From: Pseudoscleropodium purum
Taxonomy: Eukaryota; Streptophyta; Bryopsida; Hypnales; Brachytheciaceae
Length of the DNA: 64,000 bases
NCBI GenBank assembly: GCA_963969395.1
Contig: OZ017800.1
Location: forward strand, 18,942,479 to 19,006,478
Direction: 5' to 3'
Of the stretch, positions 1 through 10,701 are shown piece by piece (within the stretch, counting starts at the first letter, position 1; each line of letters opens with the position of its first letter). Position numbers and translations under genes: made by a program. The notes under the pieces were generated by a model that saw only the letters and a list, made by a program, of their open reading frames with translations, did no database searches and had not been told where the DNA came from.

Positions 1-1141
1 CATATATCATATCCATACTATTGGATCTATCATTGCTGTAATCAATATGTATTGATAAAATATGAAATCAGAAATTCGAAAATTCATTCAAGAATTGATT
101 GGATTGAATTGAATATTAGTGATTATCTCAAGATTCTTTTCTTCTTGCAGTTTATGATGTAAAATTCTAAGCAAGTTGATTTTTATAGATTTTTAGACTT
201 TGTATTTATTTAGAGTTGCATTTGAAGATTATTTTTTAACTGAGAAAGCTAGTTTTTGAGATGAAACTTGCATTCTTGAAGTGCATACTTGTACTCTTTG
301 AATGGTAGAACATTTGTAAAGCAGTGATTTGAGAATTCATGTTGTACAAATGTTTAGAGACTAGTAAAAGAAACTTAAAAGAATCTGAATTGATGAAATT
401 GGTGGTTGTGAAAAGATAAGCTTAGTGGTGTTTTGCAAAGATGAGAAATATCCAATAAGAGCTGCTTGGACAATTTAGGGTTAGGGTTAAAGAATGTCTA
501 CCCTTGGTGTCAAGATTGATATCAGAAAACCAAGGGCGAACTATCAATTGTACTTTCTTCGAATTGGACATGGATGATGCCACAGGTAATGTTGACATTG
601 CTTGGGAGTTGCATTGTTACTAGTATGAATTGTGACCTAAAATTAAAATTAGCTGTTGTTTGGAATTCTTTTGGGATGTGGGTGCAGACAGGAGGCCTAA
701 CTGGGTAGCTTTAGAGGAAAGAACTGCAACACCCACCTTGGAGGCAGATCATTCTAAAGCTCGCTGGAAATCAAAATCCTTTTGAATTTTGATGTTTCAT
801 TACATTTACATTATTCGGTACTGTAGTGGAGGTGGAGTGTCATTTCTATCCATACAGGTAGAGATAAATTAAACAAATAGAGGATTGTCACTATTCTTCT
901 TTTTGTTGGACTACATTAAGTTACTCCCTTCCACGTATCCTCTTTCTCAAGCAATCTCCATGTTATTTCTTTGTAGTTTTTGTCAACTCAACAATGCCAG
1001 TTGCCTTGACAAGCTTGTCCTATTGGTTCAATTTTAGCCAATTGACAAGTATATGATATTCTATATTGAAATTGAGGAAGGAAAACACGCAATGTTGCTG
1101 ATCTTTGTTGATGTTTGTAGAAGGGGTTGTTTTTTAGGCAT
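1..1141. other. AT-rich spacer, no gene seen
   Basis: No reading frame here looks like a protein, and no RNA gene or clear repeat boundary was found. Short G+C-richer patches near 660-780 give no extended open frame. Confidence 0.5.
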
Positions 1142-1378
1142 TTAACCTGTAAATGATGCTCTAGATGTTTTATGTCCGATGAATGACAAAGAATTTTTCT
1201 ATGTGGGACAAAAGTGCAACTGTTCATCTTTGGAATTTTGTTGTGAAAAGGGGAGGTCTTTTACAATAGTTTGACTTTCAATGAGTGCTTTTGTATTTTT
1301 CTTAAGCTAGTGATTCCCATGATATTGAAAGGGATCTAAAAGCACTAAAAATAATTAGGGAGTACTAAGCTTTAAGGA
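1142..1378. repeat. Degenerate TTAA-bounded repeat, copy of 30651-30881
   Basis: The stretch from about 1165 to 1345 aligns closely with 30680-30850: shared blocks include TGTCCGATG, GACAAAAGTGCAACT and TTTGACTTTCAATGA-like runs in the same order. The left edge begins TTAACC at 1142 as the better copy does; the right edge is eroded. It is non-coding. I read it as an old copy of a short TIR element. Confidence 0.5.
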
Positions 1379-1725
1379 ATAAATTGAAGAAAAATTGGAT
1401 GATGATTTTAAGTTGTTTCAATTTTTGAAAATAATTTAGATGAAATTGTCAATTTTAAATGAAATTCATCCAAATATGTGTATTAAAAGATAGTTCTATC
1501 CAAAATGTAGATGAATACTAAAATATTTGGCTATATCATTTTTTTGTATGTTGCCAATTCATCATTTATCAAAAATTTAAAAAAATAACCATGGTACTTT
1601 GTATAAACCAGGAAATCAAACTAGGGCTTTACGTGTCCTACTTTGATTGATGGATTCAAAAGCCTTGGAAGGAAATTATGGTATCTAGAATAAAAAATTC
1701 AACAATATTCTTTAGTTCAATGGGC

Positions 1726-1872
1726 AATCCTTAAAGGACACCATGGACCAAAAGTGTTCAACGGATGACTTTATTGTTCACTGTAGAAAGAAATAATATA
1801 CCTATTGATTCAATAATAGGAGCATTTTGGTAACTACTTTGGTCATAGGGGGTAGTGTCCTTCAAGGGTTAA
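1726..1872. mobile_element. Small TIR element ending in TTAA (147 bp)
   Basis: The left edge reads ATCCTTAAAGGACAC and the right edge is its near inverted complement GTGTCCTTCAAGGG followed by TTAA (1869-1872). The interior near 1795-1860 resembles 40930-41000, where the same kind of right end is present. No coding capacity. It is the first of a chain of units that share TTAA-like junctions. Confidence 0.55.
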
Positions 1873-1908
1873 TGCTTCAACAACTAAAGAATGTTGTTGA
1901 AGCATTAA
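1869..1908. repeat. Perfect 16-bp hairpin bounded by TTAA
   Basis: Positions 1869-1884 and 1893-1908 are perfect inverted complements around an 8-base loop. Both outer ends are TTAA, and these two TTAA sites are also the edges of the units on each side. It could be a palindrome left by element insertion or excision, or the smallest possible foldback unit. Confidence 0.85.
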
Positions 1909-2463
1909 CCACTAAAAGACCAAATGTTCAAATTCAAATATGTTCTAAGAGTAAAAAATCTTCATTTTTTTCATTCATTTAGATATTTGTAGATATTTGC
2001 ATTAGTTCTCTTAGAAATGTACAACATAGATTTTAAAGATATTTTTTGTTGATTTTCTATAGTTCAAAGGATATTAGTTTGTCCAACTTCAAAATCTAAG
2101 TTTTTCAATTTGAAAAGAAAAGCTTCAAAAAAGACTTGAATAAAAATAAAACAAAAATCTAAAAATCTCTTTATAATTAGAACTCAACATTTTGAATATA
2201 AAGAATTTTTTATGTGTGAAAATTACAAATTTTTAATCTATATTCAATATTAGAAGAAATTTATAATTTTTGGTTTCAAATTTTATTGAAATATATTGGT
2301 TAGAATAGGAGTGAATCTAATTGCATAAATATAATCTATGGATCATATTTCATAATTTTTGTTTGAAAGTCATTATTAAATTTCTCTTCTAATTTGCATT
2401 TTATATTACATCCCTACAATTTTGGAAATTGGCCAGGAATACTATAGCCCTTAAAGGGGTTCA
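1905..2463. mobile_element. Possible TTAA-type element (tentative)
   Basis: The left edge TTAACCACTAAAAGACC resembles the left end of the 28367 element (TTAACCCCTAAAGGACC). The right edge, CCTTAAAGGGG followed by TTCA, looks like a mutated reverse complement of the same end. The interior is AT-rich and has no open frame. The weak match between ends keeps confidence low. Confidence 0.35.
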
Positions 2464-3036
2464 CCCCTAAAGTTCCTTAGTGAAAAAAATTAAAAAAAAT
2501 ATATCCAAATTTGCCAAAAAATAATACCTTCTAAAAACAATTCTATAAATAAAAATTTATCTACTTTCTAGAATTTGTCATCATGGGATCTTGTTCTTGA
2601 CTAGTACAAGAATCTTGACTAAAAAAACTAGGGTCTAAAAGCAATGTATATGTGAGATATGAATTCAAAAAGCATAAATAAATATAATGTTTTTTTCAAG
2701 GTTGCCCAAGCTTTTGACAATGTGGTTTTGTCAAGCTATATTGAGCTCCAAAATTCAAATTCTACTTTGCAAAACATCTAAGCAATTTGAGTAGAACCTC
2801 AAGTTAAGAAGTACACTAATATTTTCATGGCAAGATGAGGCTCTACTCCACCTACCTAAATTGGAGGTCAATAAAAATTTTACAAACCATTGGATCTTAG
2901 TTTATAAAAATTAGCAATTCTCTACATAAGTTTGTTTGATTTTCCAATCTCAATAAATAAAAAATTGGGAAACCCTACTTTGATGCCTAAAACACCCAAG
3001 AAAACATTTTGGATATATAAGAACTTTAAGGGTTAA
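2460..3036. mobile_element. TTAA-type TIR element, 577 bp
   Basis: The left end is TTCA followed by CCCCTAAAGTTC, and the right end is GAACTTTAAGGG followed by TTAA (3033-3036), giving terminal inverted repeats of about 12 bp. The interior has no credible protein. The left boundary TTCA, probably a mutated TTAA, coincides with the right end of the preceding unit. Confidence 0.5.
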
Positions 3037-3439
3037 GGTAGAATTCTAGGTGTTTAAAAAGTGGTTGGAAATTGAGGCAACAATATTTCCATTTGGAAAT
3101 GGGATGTAAAGCATATAATTTAAATGTAGCCAATAATTGTTTTGCACTATTTATACTAATTGGAAGGTGTTTTAGATTTAAAAGACTCAATATACATGAT
3201 TGTACAGAGGTGCCTACATTATATATGTACTTTGACAAAGAAATTGACATAAAATATATCAATAGGAGGCAAAGGGTCATGAGAAAGAATTCGCATTAAG
3301 TTGAATTTTTGTAACAAAAAAAATAAAGTGAAGACATGTGATTGGATTCTATCACAAAAGACGACTGCAAAAAGATTTTTAAATGTAGTTTTTTATAATT
3401 ATACAACTTTGACTACAATATAATATTTCAAAGTCAAAT

Positions 3440-3655
3440 ATATAGTGTTAGGAAATATTGTGACCGCTTTAGGTGGTAAGATGATTGTTATGAATACACT
3501 TTTGGCTAGTTTTGGGGTAGTCTAGAGACTCTTCTAGACTAATTGGACAACACACTTACAAAATTCATAACAAATTCATCCTTTTTCAAAAATATAAATC
3601 TCAATTGCTCTCTATTTCTCACATTTGTCTTTGTATAGAAAAAAATCTAGATTTT
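3440..3655. repeat. Dispersed repeat, copy of 30440-30655
   Basis: The two stretches share GGAAATATTGTGAC, GGTTTTGGGGTA-like, CATAACAAATTCAT and CACATTT blocks in the same order and spacing. At the second location this repeat abuts a TTAA element. No coding capacity; edges not resolved. Confidence 0.65.
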
Positions 3656-4209
3656 TCCTAATGGCAACAAGGCAGACCACTCATTCTACTTGTTATAAGT
3701 TGATTTACTTTAAACTTCCATTGAAGGTGTCTCCACAATTACCATTAAACAATTCCCTTACTTAATTACAATTGGTTGAGTGGTGATTCTCTAGATTTCA
3801 AATTTATGACCAAGCTACATGCCAGTTTCTACTTTGAAAATCCATGGTAACTACATATCACTTATCCGGAAATTCATTTTTTGTTGTATAACATTCATGA
3901 TTTAATTGCTCATACCACACAAATGTTTTTCCTTGAAAAAAGTGCCTCCAAATATGCTGAATTGCTTATTTTGATAGTTTCAAGTGTTTTCCCAATAGTG
4001 ATCATAAATTTGTATTGAATAATATAACATGCGCATTCAACATCATGTGAATATTTTCTTTGTCATATGAGGGATTTTCTTTCCCTAAACACTGGAAAAC
4101 AATAGCATATATATATTAGAAATTAAAAGTCTCAAAACACATGGGATAATAGATTTAATCATAAAGTGTATACAATGCAAGACCAGGAGCCAAGATGAAA
4201 CTCCTTGGA

Positions 4210-4227
4210 ACACACACACACACACAC
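4210..4227. repeat. (AC)n microsatellite
   Basis: Nine AC dinucleotides in a row. Confidence 0.95.
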
Positions 4228-4732
4228 CCTAAACTGGAGTCAGATGGAGTTTCGTGTTGTGTTTCTTTTGTACTATTCTTTTATACTACATAGTCAAACC
4301 TTCCTCCAACACCATTGCTACAACTTGGGGGTGACCTTTATGTTTAACTCTAATGCCCGTATCCATAACCACGTACCAATGTTCGTATTTGTATCGACCG
4401 ATCATATTCAATATGGGATATGGGATGAGGGTGTTCGATATAATATCAGTTTTGTGACCAAAAGGTCTAAAACAAAAAACAAAGTTGGTACTGTATGAGG
4501 TGGGTGTTAATGTTTTCTGCACTACTGACCTAACTTAAAGGCTTTCTTCTTCTTCTTATTGAGTTCTATTCAAATTGCTGTAGTCTCAAGTGGCGGAAAG
4601 ATGGATGTCCGTCCAGCCATGAAAGTCCTTGCGGAATTCATCACTCACCAACTAACCAGTTGAACTGTCCAATACTACTTTTTCATTTGGCAAAGTTGCG
4701 GACGCCATCCAAATTACTTGCCTCTGAAGTAA

Positions 4733-4816
4733 CACTACAAGAAAACAAGGGTATAAACGACTTGTCCACAATGACTGAGTAGGCACAACAATGACTGCCC
4801 TTGTTTTCTTGTAGTG
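4733..4816. mobile_element. 84-bp CACTA-type miniature element with TAA target duplication
   Basis: The termini are CACTACAAGAAAACAAGGG and its inverted complement, a 19-bp terminal inverted repeat beginning with the CACTA signature of the CACTA/EnSpm superfamily. Directly outside both ends stands TAA (4730-4732 and 4817-4819), the 3-bp duplication expected for this superfamily. Only about 46 bp lie between the repeats, so it is strictly non-autonomous. The flanks (4550-4870) are richer in G+C than the spacer and may be a decayed gene fragment, but I do not recognise it. Confidence 0.9.
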
Positions 4817-4869
4817 TAACTGACTTACAAGGGAAGCACTGAAAAACGTCAAAACAAACAATTCAGCAC

Positions 4870-7800
4870 AGTTGGAGGGATCTTTTTCCTAAAAATGATA
4901 ATTTCGGTAGTATTAGCAATTGAAAATCATGAATTTAAAAAATAAATAAAATGATTTTTCAGATAAGGCATGTAATTTCTATGGATTTTCATAGTGGAAG
5001 CTCCCTGAACCATTGAAATCATCATATAACTGGACCTTGAACCCTAAATTTGCAGTCAACCAATCACAATTAAGCATGGGGACAATTCAATGACGCTTTT
5101 CAAGGACATTGTAATGGAAGTCTATAGATGGTTTAATGAAAATCTAGGGAACATGAATGGGTATAAGGATGGGAATGGGTGTTTTTACCTTATACTCTAG
5201 CAATTCAACATTGAGTTGAAAAAAATTATTTTGAATTTTATTGGCATACACTAAGAGTTTGTTATCCAAGGTACCATGTTGGGGTCCATAAGGCCAAAGC
5301 AAGTGACTCATGGACTACATCCCCTTGTTAGAGTGTAGACTCTATAGTTATATCTATTTGATAAGGTTTTAAAATGAGATTGGTTGTATGATGAATTAGA
5401 TTTTGTGGTATTGGTGTAAAGGGCATGTACGTGGAATATGGATTTAGTTTAATTTTAACAAAGATTTGTGAGGGAGATGGAATATCAAATTCTAAAAGTT
5501 GATGCTTATTTTTTAGTAATTTAGATATGGATAGAGAGTGTTGAGGAAGGATAAAGAGAAGTGTTTTTTCAAGGTTGTTTTGAGGGTTTGAACATGAAAC
5601 AATATCTTGGGTTAGGGTCATAATTCAAAATTAAGGACATAATCACTAGTCAAAAGGGCCAATGGATATTTTGGTTAAAAATAGTTGCTTTTGTAACTTC
5701 AATAGTGTAGAAGGTGTCAGAGTTTTTGTGTGTATAGAAGTATTGTGTAGTAAGAGTAAAGGTGTTTGAGCAACAAAAATGCAATATGTTGCAAAGATAT
5801 TGGTGGTAGAATTGGTGGATGCACAATAGAATCTTTAGTTGCCACTTATTAGGTTGGAAGTGCATTGAAAGTAGAAAGGCAAGGTTACAATTAAATAGAT
5901 AATTGCTCTATTCTAGGTGAATTACAATACACTACAACAATAAAGAGATGTGATTAATTTAGGGTGAAGGCCCTTTAAGTTGATTTTTTCAAATTTTTTG
6001 AATGTTTTTCTAATTTATAAAAACTAAAAACTAAAAAACATTAAAGATTATATTAATCAAAAAGTTGAATGTAATTGTAGAATTGAAATATTTAAAATAA
6101 GAATAACAATCTTTTATCCAAATTTTCTACATTGACTTTGATTCTTCCATTAAAGTAAATATAGTTTCAAAAGTAAGAAGGGTTCATCAATGAATTCATA
6201 AATGCCAATTATTGTAAGAAAAACTTTAAATGATACAAGACTATTTTAAAACATTTGATTATTTTTCATTTATATAGATTTAGATCAAAGATAGCCTTTG
6301 CTAACTAGTATAGTATTTTTAAACACCTTAACTTCTTTCCTTCTACTGCACCAAGACAAAGAATATATATCCTTCTATGAGATATTTTAAAAAAGATCAT
6401 TGATTTCAACTGTGAATTCAAACTTGTGAAGAGCATTATTAACCATAAAGCGATTTTATTTATTTATTCAAGGAAAGCATGGATATAATATTTCTATGAT
6501 TTTAGTAAATACCAACCAAGTGAAGCTCATTGGATATACTTCAATTAAATTTTATGTAAACATTCATAACTTTATAGTATAATTTGATTGACTTAACAAG
6601 AATGAATCCTTTTCATTAGATTATTTGAAATTCTTCTTTGAAGTTCTCAAAATATTATAAGATAGTTTGTATAGCTTAGTTGATAGAATTGCCTTTAATG
6701 AACACTTTATTTATGTTTCTTTCACTTCTAATATTGTAAATTTTATTGTAACATTAAAAAATGACTCCCTTATAATTAGTAAAACTTTTAGTATTTACAA
6801 TCAAACCTTAGACTTTATATGACAATCTAGACATCTAAATTTGATTCCATAAAATTTTGTAATATTTTTATAACACTATTGGAGGGGGTATTGACAAAAA
6901 AATAAAAACTGTGTGAGTAATATTGTCTAGTGTTTTTAAATCCTAGGATCATTTTTAGAAATGATACTAGGATATGTTTAGAAATATTTTTAGAAATAAT
7001 ATAGGATCTGAAAAAATTATAAAAGAATATGTGGGCAAGTGCATGATATGGGTTCCAAAAAGGACCGTCTCTACAAAACACTATCATTTTTTTACTCATT
7101 CAATGTGTACTAGAAATTAGACATTTTTTATTTTACATGAATTTGATGACAAATTCATGAAAAAATTGTAATACTCCATCCACAATACTATTGAGCAAGA
7201 AAATTGAACAATTTTGATATTCTTTTTCATTCCTTTGTTGTCAAATCTAGAATTGTCTCCATTTTGGATTTGAGGCAAAAGGAACAATCTGGAATACCAA
7301 TTTATAGAGAAACTATTTATAAACATGATAATTAGCTAAAACAATGTTTGAGTCATATCCATGTTCAATTTTAATTCTTAATTTGATGTATTACTATATA
7401 TCCTTATTTATAGGAACTTTTAAAAATCACAAATTTTTACACAATTTAAAAGGACTAATATTTCATAACATTTTCTTCTTAAAACCACATAAAATTCTTA
7501 AATACAAACTTAATAAGGTGCATGCCTGGTTTTTTCAATAATAAAAACTTAAATACGTAGTCTTTTCACTATTATAATGCAATCAGATGTTGAATATGTG
7601 AAATTAGGAGAAAATTCAATTTTTGAATTTGACCTATATAGAACATGATTGTAGTATACCAACATGCCTTCTATAACACCATGAAATTTTGTAATTTTTC
7701 AATATTGTTTTCGTTTCCGGAAGGATATTTTTCTAAAGTCCAGAGAGTCCAGGAAGTGATACCCATATTGTGCCATTGCCCATGTTCCTTTAATATTTCA

Positions 7801-9265
7801 AAATAATTATACTTAAGGGCATTATTTATAGGTCATTATAAAATATCCCACGGATGCACTTGAATACGAGATTTACACATATATGCCTTTTTTTAAGACA
7901 CTATTATATTCAAAATCAACATTAAAGAATCATTTGGGATCACAATAGTTAGGAAGGTAGTTTAGGGTTTAGAATATTTGTCACACTTGTCAATCTATTT
8001 ATTATTACATTTCCATGTAACTTGTTGGAATATGAACAAGTACAATAGTGAAATATAATATAATTGACACAACTTTGAATTTAGTGCATTTGTTTCCTAG
8101 GGTTTAATAAGAGAAGAGATTGAGGATGTAATATAAAAATAAATTACATTAAACCCAAAAGTGGAGAAAAACCTTAGTAATATAACATAAAATGCTAGTC
8201 AATAGATTTCAATTGGTCACTTGAATCCAAACATTAAGAATCAGGAAATGGATAATGCAATATTAATAAATAAATTATTTAAAACTTTCAAATAATTTAA
8301 ACATTGCACAATTGATCCTAGAATTGAAAGAAAATTTAAGTAAAGCAACTATTGTTTGCATCTATATTTATTGAATGTCATATTGCTTTACACCTTTGAT
8401 TGCTTGAGGTGGTGTCAAAAGTTTGAATTACAAAGCATATTATACCTTTAGTTATAAGAAAACTATGTCGAGTAATTTCCTAGCAAGATATAGTTAAAAA
8501 CTTTTGTTTTGGCATTGAATACAAAATCTAAATTTGAATTTTTGAATATAACCATTGACAACATCTCTAGTGACCATGACCTATTATATCTAGTGTCATT
8601 CTTACCTTTAAAACACTACTAAGGACAAAAATTGATCAATGAAGGATTTTTAGAGAAACTGTAAAAATATGAATCTATCTATTCATAAAAATCTTTTATA
8701 AATGTTTTGTTGCTTGCTTTGGTAATAGGTCTTGTCTTTGTATGCTTAGAAAATTATGGATATAAAGTAGAAATTTTCTAAGAACAACTACTAATTTCAT
8801 AATCAAATGCTTTTTTTTCCTATACCTTCCCTTATTTAATAGATACTTATTGTACATGAAGTGATTTTAGAACATCATTATGCCAATAAACACTTTCACC
8901 CTTCATATTTTTTCGTACATTGACTCCTTTACAAATATTTGCCTAATTTATATTGCCAAAATCAAGACTAGAAAGGTTTTATTAAATGGTAAGGTGAAAG
9001 GTCCTAAAACTAGATACTTGAACCATATAGAGTACTTTTTATTATTATTAAACTGTCATAAATGCTTTGGGATCATATTGGCAATTTGAAAAAAGAATCG
9101 AAAATATTCTGTCATACATTTTTGAATATCATGTAAATTAATTTTTTATTTTCGAAAATTTATGAAACTCTGAAAAATCTAGTAGATTTATGAAACTATG
9201 CCCTAATTTTGATGTATTGTACACCTTGAATTGAATATCTACTTATTTTCAAGAATTTTTAGGGC
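4870..9265. other. AT-rich spacer, no gene seen
   Basis: Very AT-rich sequence. Open frames are short, of low-complexity composition (F, I, N, K, Y) and overlap in several frames, as expected by chance. No RNA gene, no clear TIR pair. Confidence 0.5.
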
Positions 9266-9389
9266 ATGATTTTTTTCTCGGTAGGTGCTTGGAAATGGGC
9301 ATGTGGACCCCTTTTCCATAAAGCACTTTCTCAGCTGACAACTGAACCCGGTCTGTTGAACGATCAGAAACTCGAAAAAGTCGGAGATA

Positions 9390-9795
9390 ACGTTGGCACC
9401 AACGACGCAGACGGCGCCCTCCTTCCCCACAGGTCGCCGACCAACGGTCGCTTACGCGAGTCTGCAGCTCGGGCCCTTCGTTCCTTCCCAGAACTTGCGC
9501 CTGTCTTCACGTCGCACTCACTTCCGAGCTCGAAACTTTCACGGAATCCGGGCTCAGCAACGATCAAAATTTCCACAACCTCACCTCCGATTGCCGAAGC
9601 TTCCTTCGCATACCTTTGCGTACCTTTGGGAACCATTCGGGGATCATTTGGGGGACCAGTTGGGAACCAGTTTGGTGGCCAATCCCTTCACCAAAGAGGC
9701 GTCAATAATAATCAATGATCGCAAGCTCTCTCTGTCTCTCACACATCTCTTTCAAGTTTTGAAAGATTTTCGGTGCAGAAACGATCAATGGGCTG
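9390..9795 (+). promoter_or_regulatory. GC-rich promoter/5' leader of the CAX gene
   Basis: A sharp rise in G+C marks this block. Near its end a CT-rich run (CTCTCTCTGTCTCTC, around 9724-9742), common in plant leaders, precedes a plausible splice donor GGCTG|GTGAGT at 9796. I infer a non-coding first exon and a leader intron of roughly 0.8-0.9 kb ending shortly before the start codon at 10702. Open frames on both strands here lack recognisable domains and are taken as chance. Confidence 0.45.
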
Positions 9796-10701
9796 GTGAG
9801 TGTGTTTCCTGATCTGGGTTTGCTTGATTGTTTTCCCTGTTGCGTAGTTTGCATCGAGCTGATTTTTGGTGATGGGGATGTTGCGTGGGGTGTCCTCTAG
9901 TCCTCTGTTGTCGGTAGAATCTCAGTTTGTTCTTGAGAACTAAGCCAGTTTCGGAACGATTTGCATAGGCAAGGCTTATGCATTTATGTGTATGTGGTAA
10001 GCTGTAGTAAGGGTGTTTGCTTTGGTGGTTGGGGGATGTGTGACCTGTGAATAGTGCTTTGTTGATGGTGGCTTGTTGGGATTGCCATCAATTTAGGTTT
10101 AGGATGATATTAACGTGAGATTTTTGGGAGGTTATTGTGGAGTGGTGATGTTTGGAGATAAGTGAAATTTTGTTTTGACGGAATTTTTACCACCGTGTAT
10201 GAATTTTTTGTGCAATCATCCGGATCAGGAGGTTGTTGACCGTTGTTAGTGACTGTAGATAACCCTATTTCCTTTCCAATTTCAGTGGTCAACTCGTGCT
10301 TACGTTCACCTTGCTAATTGATGGCCAACCAAGTGTATTGGAAGGATGAGTTCTTGTTGGTAACAGGGATTAGAATAAGTTCCCCAAGGGTATTAGCGTC
10401 CTCTGCCTTGGTCCGAATTTTGTTATTCAATTTGCATTCATTTGATTGATGAGATGATTCTAGAATTTTAGAAGATTGATGAGATTGATCAGCTGCTGGG
10501 TTTTTTGTTTTTTTTCTAGCAGGGAAGGTGTTTCTCTATTTTTGGTTTGTTGAGATTTGGAAATTCAGCAAGGGATGATATTTGAAGGCAGAGCGTTGTG
10601 TACAGCCCTACTGGACAACCATCTCATATGATCCCAGTCAGGTGCCTGGGTGGGTGCGTGGATTAGGGCTTGAAGCAGGGGGGATATCCGGGTAGTCAAT
10701 C

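Noticed and set aside
9266..9812. Overlapping 90-150 codon frames on both strands before CAX
   Set aside because: No motif, no splice logic to CAX, and the block looks like a GC-rich promoter and leader.
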